Shown here one piece after another: positions 39,276-52,516 of a DNA stretch of 64,000 nt. Position 1 is the stretch's first letter; each line of letters begins with the position of its first letter. The translations under genes were made by a program, and so were the position numbers. The DNA is from Marthasterias glacialis. Its lineage: Eukaryota; Echinodermata; Asteroidea; Forcipulatida; Asteriidae. Below the pieces are notes generated by a model, which searched no databases, was not told where the DNA came from, and worked only from the letters and a program-made list of their open reading frames with translations. The stretch lies in assembly GCA_911728455.2 (NCBI GenBank), contig OU452229.1, positions 4,581,574 to 4,645,573 on the forward strand, given 5' to 3'.

Positions 39276-40393
39276 ATTAAAAGAACAGACACATCAACAC
39301 CTGACGCCTACATTTTAAGAACACATTTATTTATGGGGGAGGATTAATATGGCCTTTCACATGAATACTTGGCATATCCAACACACTTTACCTGTCTATT
39401 CTAGAATAAACCTACAACACTGTCATAACCAGTATTTAAATGTATATCATAAAACACAAAGACTAATCTACCGTTTACTTCACCATGTATTAATGGTATA
39501 ACTACACATTTCTCCCGCTTTTTTATATTTATTTTGGCTTTTTTTAATATTTTTTTTTTTTATATTTTATAATTTGAGGATTGTGTGTTTTCTTCTCTAT
39601 ACATTATCAATATTGTTTGTTTTTTTATTTATTTTTTTCCTGTTAAGACAACAGTGGTGCACTAATATTTTTGTTGGCAGTATTTACATTGTACACAGCA
39701 GAATCTGGTAGCAAACTTATTCGTTGAATCCAAAGACATTACTATACACTTACATTGATTTTTAAAAAAAAAAAGGAAGAAAAAAACAAACAAAATTATT
39801 TACTTTTTTTTTTTTTTACATACATGTAAATCACAGCTAGCATAATTGTTTACTGGCTACTGTCTAAAAAATAACTGTACAAAAAATTTGCACTTCTGTT
39901 ACGCTCTTTAAGTTATAACGTCAGCACAATATTAAGATGTTATTTTTACGCCCTAAATAATATTTTGAGGTAGTATAGGAATTTTCACTGTCGATTTTCC
40001 ATTTGGGATAGTTCCACTGCATCTGTACAGAAAATCAATTAATCTTTCATCGATTGTTTTTTATTTGAAAACATCATATTGTGGATAATTTTTGTAAATT
40101 GCTTTACAATGAATGCAGTGATACTAAACCCGAGAGAAAAAAAGCCGTGTAGTTCATAATAATATGCATTATTCATAATATGCATTAATCATATTATGCA
40201 TTATTACATATGTAAATAGCATTTTAACACACAGACCTTGCATGTCTGAATATGGCAGGTTTCTCCCCCCGACCCCCCACATCATATCCACACCGGGAGA
40301 CCCATGCTCAAACAATAACGCAGCAAGTTTCACTGCTGCTGATAATTCACAACAGCAGGACCGGCTGCACCCAAAACCCTGTCTAGTCAACAA

Positions 40394-40655
40394 TGGACTG
40401 ATCCATTAAACTCTGCCAAACCATAGCAACTGCCTCGCTATGGAGCTCGTGTGGGACGGACAATGTGTGTCTCCACCCCTTTTAATCATCAAGCCAGTGC
40501 ACTGCACCTAGAACGCACACTGTACATATTTAGCTCTCATAAATGGCAGTTAGCTTATTTACACTTTGTAATGGAATTTGATCTTGGCCTGACTCTTTGG
40601 CAAGGTTGTGATTGGTCAATGCATTAAGGGGCGGAGCTTAGTGGATAGGTCTATT
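40394..40655. mobile_element. MITE family B, copy 3 (diverged)
   Basis: The ends read TGGACTGATCCATTAAAC and GCTTAGTGGATAGGTCTATT. Interior TGTGATTGGTCAATGCATTA and CTCATAAATGGCAGTTAGC show it is older than copies 1 and 2. Confidence 0.7.
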
Positions 40656-41781
40656 GTTATTTCAGTCTAAATGGATAACAGAAACCATCCCTTGAGGCTC
40701 AGTTTCACCGTGTGCCCAATCCCGTGGCAAAGCTCATCCGCAATTAGTTTTGACTTGTTAAGGTGTGACTGGAGCTGTTTTACTGGTTACTTGACCGTTT
40801 GGTTGAATGAAATAAACCACTATAGTTGATTCTAACTAAGCAGTCAAACTTGCTCAGACATGAAGCCCAATGCAGACATCCGTCATAAATATGCTTCCAG
40901 ATGGATGAGCCAAGCAAAAAAAAAATGGTCTGGCCCCTTTTTTTTGTCAGTTTTATTTATTACTGCATATACATGTAGAGGGAATCTGACGAAAACGAAC
41001 TTACGACATCCCTTTAAATTGAGCTTTCAGCCACTTTGCAACCCTTTGGAAATTGGATTACCTCTTCCCATTCAAATGTGAAAGCAGCCTGCCTTGCAAC
41101 TTTTAGTGGGCACCCGTGCTAGTTTCTCCACTACCATTGGCCTCACTGGAAAAAATTTGTCACAAATGAAATACAATCCAGAAAATAGTCATGTTATGGC
41201 ATGAAAGATGCTTTTCATTGACCTCTACATGTATACTTTAAGTACTTGAAGCAAGTGTAGATGGAATCAATCCACATAGTTTCCAGCACCCCAGTATGGT
41301 CTGCTGCATGCTGCATAAAGTGCATAAACTTTCCGCCAATCACTAATTTGAAATTTTAGCACCTCTCTCAGTTCATCATCAATAAGAGTGAGTTCATCTA
41401 TGTTTAAGAAGAGGTTTTATATGGTATTTAAACCAACTTAGAAATACATTAATACGTTTACGTGTACCACAAAGTGTCATCGTCAAACTGGCTGAATAAG
41501 CCAGATGCGAGTTAGGATTTGAATGACGTCTGGTCCAATGACCTGTTTTAGTCACAAGTGAATGCTCAATTTGAGTTCCTCAGACTACATCCGGTGTTGC
41601 TATTAAGTCACATAGTTAGGGGCAAGCTTTTTCAGCTAAATGGTTCCAGAAGAGACGGCAAACACCCATACACAATTCTGGATGAAATGTGTGGCACAAG
41701 GAGGCCAGCCTTTGCTGATCAGGTTGCTTAACCACCCAAAGCATATGTGACATAGATAGCAACACTGGATTTAGTCCGAGG

Positions 41782-42009
41782 AATGGACCTTTCCCATGAA
41801 ATATGCTAATTGCATTCACGCATGCGTACAGACCCTGTTGGTTGGCAAACGCCATTGAAATGTGCACAAAGCAGACGCACAAAGCGCGTACGCGTCACGC
41901 GCCCATCAGTCCCATGTAAAAGGGCGCACTGTTCCCAAAATTTTGCCAACCAAAATGTAAGTATGCACGCGCGATGTCCAATTTACGTATTTCATGGGAA
42001 AGGTCTATT
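41782..42009. mobile_element. MITE family E (GACCTTTCCCATGAAAT ends)
   Basis: The left end AATGGACCTTTCCCATGAAA and right end TTTCATGGGAAAGGTCTATT are near-perfect inverted repeats. The interior is CpG-rich (CACGCATGCGTACAG, GCGCGTACGCGTCACGC). A reverse fragment with the same CATTCACGCATGCGTACAG core is at about 60655-60728. Confidence 0.75.
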
Positions 42010-42693
42010 GAGCAGTCATTTGTGACCGAACAAGGCATTGTACAATCCATCATTTAAATCTAACTGGCAAATGACAAACACAGTAAAGGGGGGTTACTTT
42101 GCATCCGTCTCAGTAGCAGTTTTTTTCAATGGTTGTAACCTTTTTTTTTCAAGCACCTGAAACTAGCCAAAAGTGATTCAACATGCGAACGGACATGAAA
42201 ACAGTTTGAGTTGATTCATTTGATGTTTTGATTTTTTGATTTTTAATTCACCCTCAAAATTTCATCAAAATTGGACAGCAACATCTAACTGCATTTTCCG
42301 TCCATTTTTTTTGTTTTTTTGTTTTAATGAAATTTGAAGTTAAACAATTGATATCCTATTCAACTCCGATTATTTTCAGTGTAAGCCTACATGTCCCATC
42401 ACATGTTGAAAATTTTTTGGGTGGTTTCAGGTACTTAAAAAAAGTTATAACAGTTGGGAGAAACTGCTAGCATGATGACTGCAAAGTGGCCCCCCCCCCC
42501 CTTTACTGTGTTAACCGTCAAATTGCTTATTGAGTGCAACATACTCAGATTGGTCTCGGAGTTAAAAAGAGGCAACTGCTCCCATGCTCCTGTTCTTTGC
42601 CTTGGAGCAGGCCCTTTAAAGGTCCACTTTCCCCCAAAGGCGAGTCCTTTACTTAATAAAAAAAAAAGTAAATGCATGGGTATATGCTTTACA

Positions 42694-43164
42694 ATAGACC
42701 GATCCATTAAGCCCCGCCTACTAACGTATTGACCAATCACAGCCTCGACAACGCCATTGAAAGTCCGACAAAAGTCCGACACGTTAATACTCCATTTGAA
42801 AAGTTAACAAACTGCCGCCATTGTTCTGACACACAACAGCACACACAACTGTACTAACTGTTTTTTTGTTTAACATTATTGGTATTATTTCTGGTGGTGC
42901 AAATCCCACAGCAGTGGTCCCTGTACAGTCGGGTAAAAGTGGTTTGACAGTGTTCCTGTCTTGCATTGTTCTTTGGACTCGAGGCATTGCTCAAAGGCCC
43001 TGAAACTAATCCACACCATTCACGAAAACCCATGCATGTGTGTTTATCCAATACATGTGTGTGACCGCAACCGAACCATCGCTGCGATCGTGGCAAGAAA
43101 GTCACACCATGTGCTGTTGCTAGGCAGTTGCTAAGGTAGGACGGGCTTATTGGATCGGTCTATT
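42694..43164. mobile_element. MITE family B, longer copy 4
   Basis: The left end TAGACCGATCCATTAAGCC and the next 70 bp match copy 1, including GTATTGACCAATCACAGC and AAAGTCCGACAAAAGTCCG. The right end GGGCTTATTGGATCGGTCTA is family-like, but the middle of about 300 bp is unrelated to the other copies. It may be a second subfamily or an element that carries foreign sequence. Confidence 0.75.
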
Positions 43165-44399
43165 CCAAGGAGGGTAAAATTTGCCTTTGCGTCCCTTCAT
43201 CTCTCCCAATATGTACTTAAAACTTTTCCCCTGTGCCAATTACAAAGGGGAAGTTGAACCTGTAATGTCAAGTCGTGAATGACCGTCAAACGCTGAAGTT
43301 GTTCACACACCCAATGAATTTTATGTGAAAATACATCAACACAGTTTTGGACCTTCTGCATAATGACGGGAAATTTGACCACCGAATGCCACGGTCTTTA
43401 AAATACATTTTTGCTTTAAACTCGGTGATGTAATAAACAACCTATTGATATATCCACCCATCCCTACAGTAATACCTTTTAACCCTTGATATTTAAAAAA
43501 AAAAATTTGAATAAAAACATCCCACAATAATAAAACCAAGTTCAAAGGCTTCCATCATACTCAATAAATTTCCAATACTTTACGCATGTATTAAATAAAG
43601 TCACCATTAAAATACATAAAACTGGTTTTTGCCGTATTCAAAGCAGCAATAATTGTACTTAAATAATATAAATATCGATATTTAGTTATGTGGGCTGCTT
43701 GTACAGTCAGGATTTGTTTTTTTCTGTGACATGATTATCGACTGAATACCAGCGCGCTTGGCCCTGAAAAGGTCATAAATGTTTACATATTATTGAGATA
43801 GACGTGCAGTGAGACAAGGTTGCATGTGACATGCCCCATAAACTCTACCCCTAAGTAATCTACACAGAAGAGGGTTTAAAACTACCACGGAAATGTTGAC
43901 ATTCAGCCTGTCGTATTTAAAATAAAATAAAAAAAACCCATAAAACTTGTCTAGCATATTTCATCAGAACAGATAAAACAATTATAACAAAACGTTACAA
44001 ATTTTAAAAAAGACGCTATCTGGTAATTTTGTGTTAATTTACACATTACCTGATCTTTTTTTCTTTTTTTCTTTTTCCCAGATATGAAAGCACTTTAGAT
44101 GAAACGGTTTCTATGGTCATAGATAATTGATACTTCGATATACCAAGTTGTCAGCGAGAAAACCTTTGGCTGATAATTGCTTGTTTAATATGAGTTTTGG
44201 CAGCCATCAATGCTTCACTATCCCGCATTGTCCTGCTGCAATCCTAGAATCCAACAAAATCTATCAGCACACATTACTATACAGCCAAGGTTTATTTTTA
44301 GGAGTACCCTTACTTAACCAGTTCACACCAGATCTTTCATTTCCCTTGGAGAGTACTGCTGGCACAAAGAAACCACGACTTTGAAACAAAGCCAAGAGA

Positions 44400-44930
44400 A
44401 CTAAGTTTCTCGTTAAAGCACCCGAATTTGTTGTTTCTCTGTCGAGAAAAAATCAGATTCATGAACCGTGAACCGCAAAACCTCCCTGAGACATGGCCGA
44501 GGCTCACGGCTGAGGATTGGTCCTGGAAACTATTGGACCGGAACCAAGGCTGGAATCTCAGTTCACTCGGACTTGCCTCCATCAGTCCGAAATACAATGA
44601 TATACAATGGTGGAAGCCTCTCGATGTCTCGTAATCCTCTTCTTATAACAAAAGGAAAAGAATTGGAGATTACACAATAACCTGTGCGTAAAGGAAAAAT
44701 TTCAGCAGTATTTCCAGTACCACCTGTCCTCTTTGTATGAGTGAAACGAAATGTTGCACGGTGAGTGCACACGCTGTGCACGCTCCAGCATGGAATGTTC
44801 GGGGCGACCTTTGTTTTGGTTCTTCAGAATTCAGTGCAAAATTCATTCATCCTGATTTCTGGCTGGGAAAAATATTGGCGTGTACACACGTCAACCGGTG
44901 CTAACTGGTTAATCCAACAAAATCCGTCAC
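44400..44930 (+). repeat. Dispersed repeat R500, long copy 2
   Basis: The fullest copy, from CTCGTTAAAGCACC to AACTGGTTAATCC. It shows all segments found in the copies at 9725, 20140 and 31800. All four copies lie on the + strand. Confidence 0.65.
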
Positions 44931-46547
44931 TTGGCTTAGGTAGCAAAGGGATTTGGGGGTAGTATTCTTCCAAAACCCTAGCAGTCCCAAATCCTCAAAA
45001 TTTCTAATCAGGAAGTTTTCTGACTTTGTAGGCTATGGTACTGCGAGGCCAAATAACAAATGCTTATCACAGGATCAGGCATACCAAAAAAGTTCAAACA
45101 TTGGGTGTTGAGGTACTACAGAGTGGAGCATTTTTAGGACTGAGAAAAGTCTCCAGCCAAAGACACTATGAGGTCCGACAAAATCGATCTCATCAATAGA
45201 ATCCTTTGAAGACAGACTCCCACAATGTACACTGTACATTAACTCAACAACTATACCTTTGGAATCTGAAAAGATTCTTATCCCTGGCCCGACGGTTAGC
45301 ATTCTGGTATTGATCTGGCAAAACCAATGTATAGGTTTTGGAGGATTTGGTGGTACATGTACATGTACATTGTATATGGGTTTGTTACATGCAGTTAAAC
45401 AAACAATTTGCCATTCAGTGATAACGCCAACAAATTCTTCAAACTTGCAAATTTTGAGATTCAATCATTAAAAAAAAAACACCACAAAGATACATATACA
45501 CGTAGATGCCGAGAAGTAACTTAAAAGGTTTACTAAAAGTAAAAAAAAAAAAAAAAAAAAAAGTTAATAATAATTTGCAAAAACATACAAGACAGAGAGG
45601 AAATTACATGACAAATGGTGGAAAATAAAAAGGAAAACAATATTTACAATATTTACACTCGGTGCACATAATTCTCACACACAAACTAGTGAGGCTGTCC
45701 CTTGCCTTCAACGGCCCGTTGTGAATATTTCATCGTCCATTAAAATCTTTGTTAAAACTGAATAAATAATCAAACAAAAATGTCAAACAAAATTGAATAA
45801 ACTTGAAAAACAATCTTCGGGTAAGTTCCAGCAACTTCTTGTTTAATCAAGTCGAAGGAACTTGGGTGATTAATTTTCCTCTAGCCATCCCCTGAGTATG
45901 AGAATACATTGATTTTGAGAATGAACCCCCAGAAAAATCCTTATGACATTTTTAAAAACCTGTATTCATATTTTAGCTTATTTAGATAGGACAAGTACAT
46001 GGTCATCTTCAGTTAACTACAGAATATGCGAATTATCTAAGGAACCCTTTACAATTATCGCCATTTTTTTCGAGAGCGTACAAATCGTGCACTTCTTCAG
46101 GAGCCCCTCCCCCCCAACCTACATGTACAATGTAAAAGCGTACAAAAGAAAACGTTGAATTCTATTTTGTGTTAATAAGTGAGAATGCCACGGCTGAGGG
46201 AGGGCAAATTACGGCTACATATCGCCCGTACATCCACTTGATTTTAAGTCTACAGTTCCGCTGTCGATTCATGCATGGAGAGACTGAATGACGGCTGGCC
46301 ATATGGTCGCTGTGAGTGTGGTATAGTTGGCACTCCATTCTACAGACTTCATGCGTCTGACGTCATGAGTCCCATAGAGAAATCTACAACAGCGCCCTCA
46401 GTGAGGTCAAAAGGGCTGCAAGTTTACTGTAGGAAAACGGCTGTGCAAACCCTCCATTCCGCAAAGATTTGTACAAATCAACGATCTTACTGTGAGTTTA
46501 GCCATCGATTACTGGCATGACGCAAATTGACAAAATCCAAATTTTAC

Positions 46548-46553
46548 TTTATT
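46548..46553 (-). other. Candidate poly(A) signal of ACVR2
   Basis: TTTATT on + reads AATAAA on -, about 1.3 kb after the ACVR2 stop. Other candidates lie further left, so the true 3' end is unsettled. Confidence 0.3.
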
Positions 46554-47848
46554 TTAGAAAGCATATACAGCCACAGACCACCCCCCTCCCCGAACCCCCC
46601 ATATCATGTTGATAATTGTCAAAATGTTGATAACTGTGAATGGCCCCGTAAAGGTTAACGTTTGAATTGGGTGCCATTCAATTCATCAGCTTTACATTAG
46701 GGCCCACTTTCACAAATTTTCTTACTATCTGGGAGCCAGGCACATACAGTATTGAGGTATATACATCACATGGCTTTTATTTATTTTGTGGTGACCTGTT
46801 TCGACTGGGTGGCATCCTGGCATGTCCGAGACGTAGATACTCCTCCCCAAAGTCACAGCGAGCAATCTAGGTCAAACCAAACAATGCCACTTCTTCTGCC
46901 AATGGTCATTTAACTGTGTGTGAAATGAAGACATTCATTCTCACTGCTTTGTCAGCAACATTCAGATATTGCAGATGTCGCTGATTAATTTGTATTTTTT
47001 TTTTTTTTTTTTTTCAAAGAGGGGAATCCTCGTTAGTGCTTTAAAGACAGAGTGCAGGACTGGAAGTGTAAAAAATGTTTTTAAAAAATACATAAATAAA
47101 AAAAAAACTAATTAGCTTCAATTTAACATCTCGTCAATAATAAAGATCATACCATAGAAATATTTCCGTCTCAAAAACTGCCATAGTCAAGAAAATAGCA
47201 TTTGAAGACCCCTTTAATTGCCGCCGCTTGCTTATTTCAGTTGCCACAATCAAAATAATGCCCAAAAAGAATGTGCACAAAATCCCTGACAAACTGTAAA
47301 CAGTTTTTCCTTGTTTTCACCAAATTGCGACCACCGACTTGGATGGGAGTAATTGACTCTTCCTATCAATGGTGATGTATTTTCCAGTTTAAGAGTGCCT
47401 CTGCCCTTTTGACTTTACAAACCTTTGGAAAGGTGGATCTAGACACGGGAGGTAAACCCCGGATTAGGGAAAAATCGTTCAGGTCAAGTTGAAAGTGAAA
47501 ATCCCAAACATCGGACTCCTTTCTGGACAGGATTCAAACAATCGTACGTTAAGGTGACGGGCTGAGTAAGCAATGCTAAGCTAACCTCATGCTAACCATG
47601 TAGTGGATGCAGATACAAAATTATTTTAATTGCTGCAAATTGAAAGCAAGTCCACTATAGAGGTGTAAAAGGGGGTGAGAGATGCAGCGAATATGAACAA
47701 GCCTTAAATGGGATATCATACATAATATTGTTTTAAAAAAATGCACACATTGCTGAATATCTTGAACACTGAAACAAAAATAAGATCTCCCCAAAAGAGC
47801 CCAAAGTAACCACGGAATACCACTACGCGTGGCTGCGGAGATGTTACC

Positions 47849-50800
47849 TCAGAGGCTGGACTCCTTGGGGGCAGTTGGGGTTAGCGAGATCAGCGGTGCA
47901 GTGTACGAGTTGTAGCGGAGCAGCTGGCCCAGTCTCTCCTCGACACATCCTGCCGAGAGACGGGCCTCTGAATCATGGTCCCAGCATTCCTCAATGGTTT
48001 CATATAGCAGCTGCATACCCTGAGGCGTGAAAAAAAATAATAAAACGTAGGTAAGATAAGCCGCAACATCCATTTCATCTTTATGTCGAAAGAAATCGTA
48101 TACTCTCCAAAGAGTAGTTGGAAACCAATAAATACACATCAAGTATGTTTAACAGCCACTTAATGGTCCTCTCATTAGAAAATATTCTAACAGCTCAATC
48201 AAATTGTTTCTATGATTATTACATCGTGGAGGCACTGGATGTAGCTTTCCCTCGTCGACTGGGTCTTCGCTTTCGTGTCATTTGAAACTTATAATTATAA
48301 AGTACCACTTGTGCATTTTTTAAACAAGCATTCCTCTCAGTACCACTAGGTTTAACTCATAAAATTTGCGAACAAGAAATGAGAACTCACTGAATGTTTG
48401 AGCCAGCTTTCACGGAAGACTGGCCGTAGTTTCTTCACCACCACGATCTCCTGCATGTCCTCAAGGGTTGGAGCCTGACCCACCTCTTCCTCAAATGGCA
48501 GCATGTATTCATCCACTGGACCTGGGGGGTGGGAGGGGTTAGGCAGTCAATGTGGGAAAGGGTAGAGGAAAATGGACGGCAGGTGGAATTAGGCGAGTGT
48601 GGAGAGAATGTAAAGACACTGGATTTACAGGTCTTCACTGTCACAAATATAGATGAGCTCAACCAAAATGTGACTTGATCTTATGGTTGATTCTTTTAAA
48701 GGAGTTGAACAATACATGGGTAAATGCATCCATTAACTTCCGAGGATAAAAAGATATCAAAACATAAGACAGTAACAGCGTGAACCCATTTAACTGATTC
48801 ATCTCTACCAAAACAGCATTATATACTCTTTGCAGGAGAACTAACAAGTGAAATTAGTCTGATTTTTTTTTCTTCTTTTTTTTCACTCTTCATACAGATT
48901 GATTAGAAATATAGTCTCAGAAGGGTGTCTGTGTATCATTTGCCAATGTTTGGGTACCCTATTCTCAATTAGGACATCCTGTTTTGTTGTCATCTACACA
49001 GAAAATTTGGCCAACTCATCACCAAAAGTGGGGCCACTTCATCTTCTGGAAATCAGAAACTTGCACGGGTTGTAGGTAGCCTACCTTCCTGAGCTGTGCA
49101 TCTCGATGCTATCTCCCACAGCACCAAACCGCAGGCGTACATATCAATACGCAGGAACGCATCCCTCTGGAATTGAATAGCGCCCTCTAACACCTCCGGG
49201 GCCATGTATCGCCTTGTACCCACCTATGTACATTCAATTCCAAACAAAAGTTCGGTAAATGTCGAAGTCAAAGAAACAAGAAAACGACTCGAAATGACTA
49301 CATGGTGGTATAAGGGAAACCATGAGCCAGAAGTGCCAAGAGGCTGTTTCCAGCTCCAACTTGACACTGTCCATAATGTTCAAACGACATATCTGTGATT
49401 TCGACACGAGTTTAAAATGATTTCTACAGCTTGAACCAACATCACTGCTTTTAAAAACATACTACCTCTAAAATGTGATTTCTCACACTTTCCACAGTTT
49501 TTTTTGTCACTCGTTAACTTTTCAAGATCTCCCCAACTGAACACAACAAATAGACCATGTATAACCTGTGACATCACATGTTTACAAAAGAGCCACAGAG
49601 CCTGGACTTCCTGCAGGCACGATTTGTACACAGCCCAATGGAAGAACACATTGAATAATTCATTTTATGGAGATTACACTGTCCAATATTTATCAACTTT
49701 TGGTAAAAAGAAAGGGGGGCACATCTCAAGACTTGTTCAGCTGTTATTTCTATTGCTCTTGAATTTATGTGGAAATTACGAGACAAAATGTAAAATTTCC
49801 CATATGACTGGTGTAGTATCTTGCCTGCCAGAAAGGCCCTGGAATGTACAAGGTCACTCTTTTTTGTAAACCAAGGTTACATGGTTTATACGTAGTAATA
49901 TTCAACAACAAATTCAAAGGCGTGTCCTTCATCGATGAGAGAGCAAAGTCATATAATTGAACTTCTCATTAATCACATTAACCCTTACAGTCCCTATTCC
50001 ATCAAACTCTAACAGCAGGTTTTGATGGATTTTGTTGGACTGGGGACTGCATGAGTAAACTGATCAATGCTTTACATGGGTTCAGGCATACCACCATAAT
50101 CAGAGTACCACAGTTTGGGTGTTGAGTAACCCATACATGGTGTTGGAATGTGTTAGCGTGGGGAAGGAGCATAGTAAATCACTTCAGGGAGTTAGGATTA
50201 AGCTTGCAATATTCTAAAAAAAAAAAAAATTACAAAAAAAGAAACATTGTCATCACCTGCCCATGGGTGTCTCCGGGACTTTTACCAGCTTCAAATTTAC
50301 AGGCCAAGCCAAAGTCAGCAACGCATGCAGACATGTCACTCTTCAAGAGAACATTTTTACTTTTAAAGTCCCTGTGAGCAACGGCAGGTTTGGCGCTGTA
50401 CATAGTGGTGGCAGGCAAATCTTCGTGTAGGTAGGCCAACCCGTACGCCATCGAGAGCGAGATCTTGCACAGATCGCTCCAGGTGATGAGGTTGCCTTTG
50501 AGGTAGTCACTGAGGGAGCCGTTGGGATGGTACTCTGTGATCAGCCACAACTCCTGAGCCATACCTTCACCGTGCCGCTCGGTGCCGATAAAATACAGAA
50601 TGTTCTCGTGGCGCAGCTGTGGGATGGAGTAGATTTCCTGCTCCGTGATCCAAGACTGGCGGTCTTGCTGTGGGAACACTTTCACAGCGACGTGCTGGTG
50701 ACCCATTTGTGCTTTCCACACGGCTCCAAAGCGCCCTCTAGCTTTGATCTCCAGAAGTTGGATGGGGCGATGACCCAGAACAGGGGACGGAGGGGAGAGT

Positions 50801-52516
50801 GGGCTAGGTTCGCTGTTGGGTACCGACGTGAGTAGGGAGTACCGATAGCGCCGACACATCCAATACACACTGATGACAATAACTGTGAATGCAGTGATGG
50901 GTACCAGTGTATACAGCACAGTTGTTAGGATGATGTTGTTCTGGTTTCCCTTCTTGCCAGCAACAGGGTCTTGAACTGCAGAATTAACGAACAAAACTCA
51001 TTTTGACCGACATGAAAAATTTTCACCCCCACTCTTTTTTTGACATAAAATATAATAAAGTACATGTGCAGCAAACATGAATATTCAACATGTTATCTTT
51101 GCATCAGTGATTGAGGATTTTGCCCTTGAATGGGAAAAGTTGTGAGTTTGGATCCGACCGAAAGTGCCTGTTGATTTTCTTTTCTGTAGGACTCAAAAAA
51201 GCACCGAGTACACAGAGCTTATAAATGTACATCCATCTCGGGCAAAACCAAATCACAACCCAAGGAAACCATTCCGTCTTTCGGTGTTGGCATAGGAAAG
51301 TTCACCACAAGTACACGGATACTCACCTGGATCTTCGGTTGAAATCGGCCTGGGTTTAGGGTCATGAATGAAGTCTCGATTGCACAGATCACCTGAGCAG
51401 CAGCAAAAGTAGCGATTGTTCTCAGTGTTATCTTCTTGGGACACACACCGCTCAGACTCCACGCAGTCGTTGCTCTGCCAACAACCTCTCATTATCACCT
51501 CGGCCCCGTCTGTCGTGTTGTGCCACAGAACGAAACATTTGTGAGGGTCCATTTCGTCAAAGTCCGGGTCCTCATTATCATACTCGTCGCTGCACGACCG
51601 TATGCTATGGCAGTTGGTGTCATTGCTCAGACACGTTTGTGAGTTATAGTGTAAACAAGACACTGTCGAGAGAGCTACATTGACGCTTGCTCCCGTTGCG
51701 CATTTGAGTAAGACTGAAGGCAAGAGTACAAAAGAAACTTTTTGAACAAGGCAGAAACAATATTGTCTCAGTAGGTAAAAGAAGGGTGTTCTCTAAATTA
51801 GCAATTTGTTTTTACAGATTTGTATTGAAGTATTCATAAAGTTTTGTTGTATTTTAAAGAAATTTCACATCAACTGAAATACTTCTCGTGTTAATACTTT
51901 TGAACAAATTTGTCAGTTTACCAAAAAAATGATTTCAACAGACTGAATTTTGAATTGGTTCAAATGAGGTCGTCTCCACTGCTCCACAGAACTTACATTA
52001 CACATTTACAAAGTATACGGGATACGACACTTCCAGTGAGTTAGCTACAGCGAAGACTTCCACCAGCCAAGAAATACAGTGTGGTTTGATGCATAGTGTG
52101 AAACATGCAACCAGAACCCCGGGAATTAAGGACCCAGGGAACATGCATGTGGGGACAGTGTGAAAGTGTTAAGGGGTAACCATGGGGTAAAAAAACAGCC
52201 AGGGCCTCCCCAGGGTGGTATTCCATTTTTGATGGAAATTTGAGGGTGATTTTTAAGAAAATATTTCAAAACATCACGTGTAGGATGTCCATTCACGTGT
52301 TGAAACACTTTTTTGGTGGTTTCACATACTTAAAAAAAAGGTTTCAGGCATTTGAAATACTGCCGACAAGACAGAGGCAAAGTGGTCCCTTTAATGTGTT
52401 TCCTGTCTTTATGTTAAAAGGAATTTAAAGTAAAAACCCTTACTTGAATAAAACAGACAAAGACGCAGAACTGTCTTGTGCATGACACTGGATGTACAGC
52501 TGATCAGACGTGCCAT
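47849..52516 (-). CDS. ACVR2: Activin receptor type II (ACVR2A/B orthologue)
   Basis: Six exons on the - strand, listed 5' to 3': 52516-52444, 51713-51327, 50975-50257, 49223-49085, 48521-48391, 48019-47849 (stop at 47849-47851). The product is 539 aa; human ACVR2A is 513. The ATG at 52516 opens a hydrophobic leader ([12 protein letters not shown]) that looks like a signal peptide. The Cys-rich extracellular three-finger domain covers residues about 29-145 and ends CCCSGDLCN, with an N-glycosylation site in HNTTDG. The transmembrane helix is residues 168-193. The Ser/Thr kinase follows: GRFGAVWKA at 234-242, catalytic Lys252, HRDFKSKN from 354, DFG at 374-376, [15 protein letters not shown]. 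The tail ends PKESSL. Type II receptors bind activin/BMP-class ligands at the cell surface and phosphorylate type I receptors that act through SMADs. One 719-bp exon joins the membrane helix to most of the kinase N-lobe. Confidence 0.95.
51105..51245 (+). repeat. Diverged tRNA-derived SINE fragment in ACVR2 intron 2
   Basis: TTGTGAGTTTGGATCCGACC followed by GTAGGACTCAAAAAAGCACC and GAGTACACAGAGCTTATAAA parallels 7079-7215. It ends close to the second coding exon. Confidence 0.45.
52160..52420 (+). repeat. Low-copy dispersed repeat in ACVR2 intron 1
   Basis: ACGTGTTGAAACAC, TTTTTTGGTGGTTTCACA and TACTTAAAAAAAAGGTTTCA resemble 42390-42450 (CACATGTTGAAAA, TTTTTTGGGTGGTTTCAGG, TACTTAAAAAAAGTT). 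A third loosely related stretch may be 54375-54520. Its family is unknown. Confidence 0.4.

Larger units (their letters stand above)
39280..47848. other. Region between ORC4 and ACVR2, no gene recognised; may include long ACVR2 3' UTR
   Basis: Contains the repeats listed separately (40394-40655, 41782-42009, 42694-43164, 44400-44930), poly-T/poly-A runs and AT-rich stretches. Candidate - strand poly(A) signals (TTTATT on +) occur at several places including 46548-46553, so some of this is probably ACVR2 3' UTR. None of the reading frames resembles a protein family. Confidence 0.5.
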
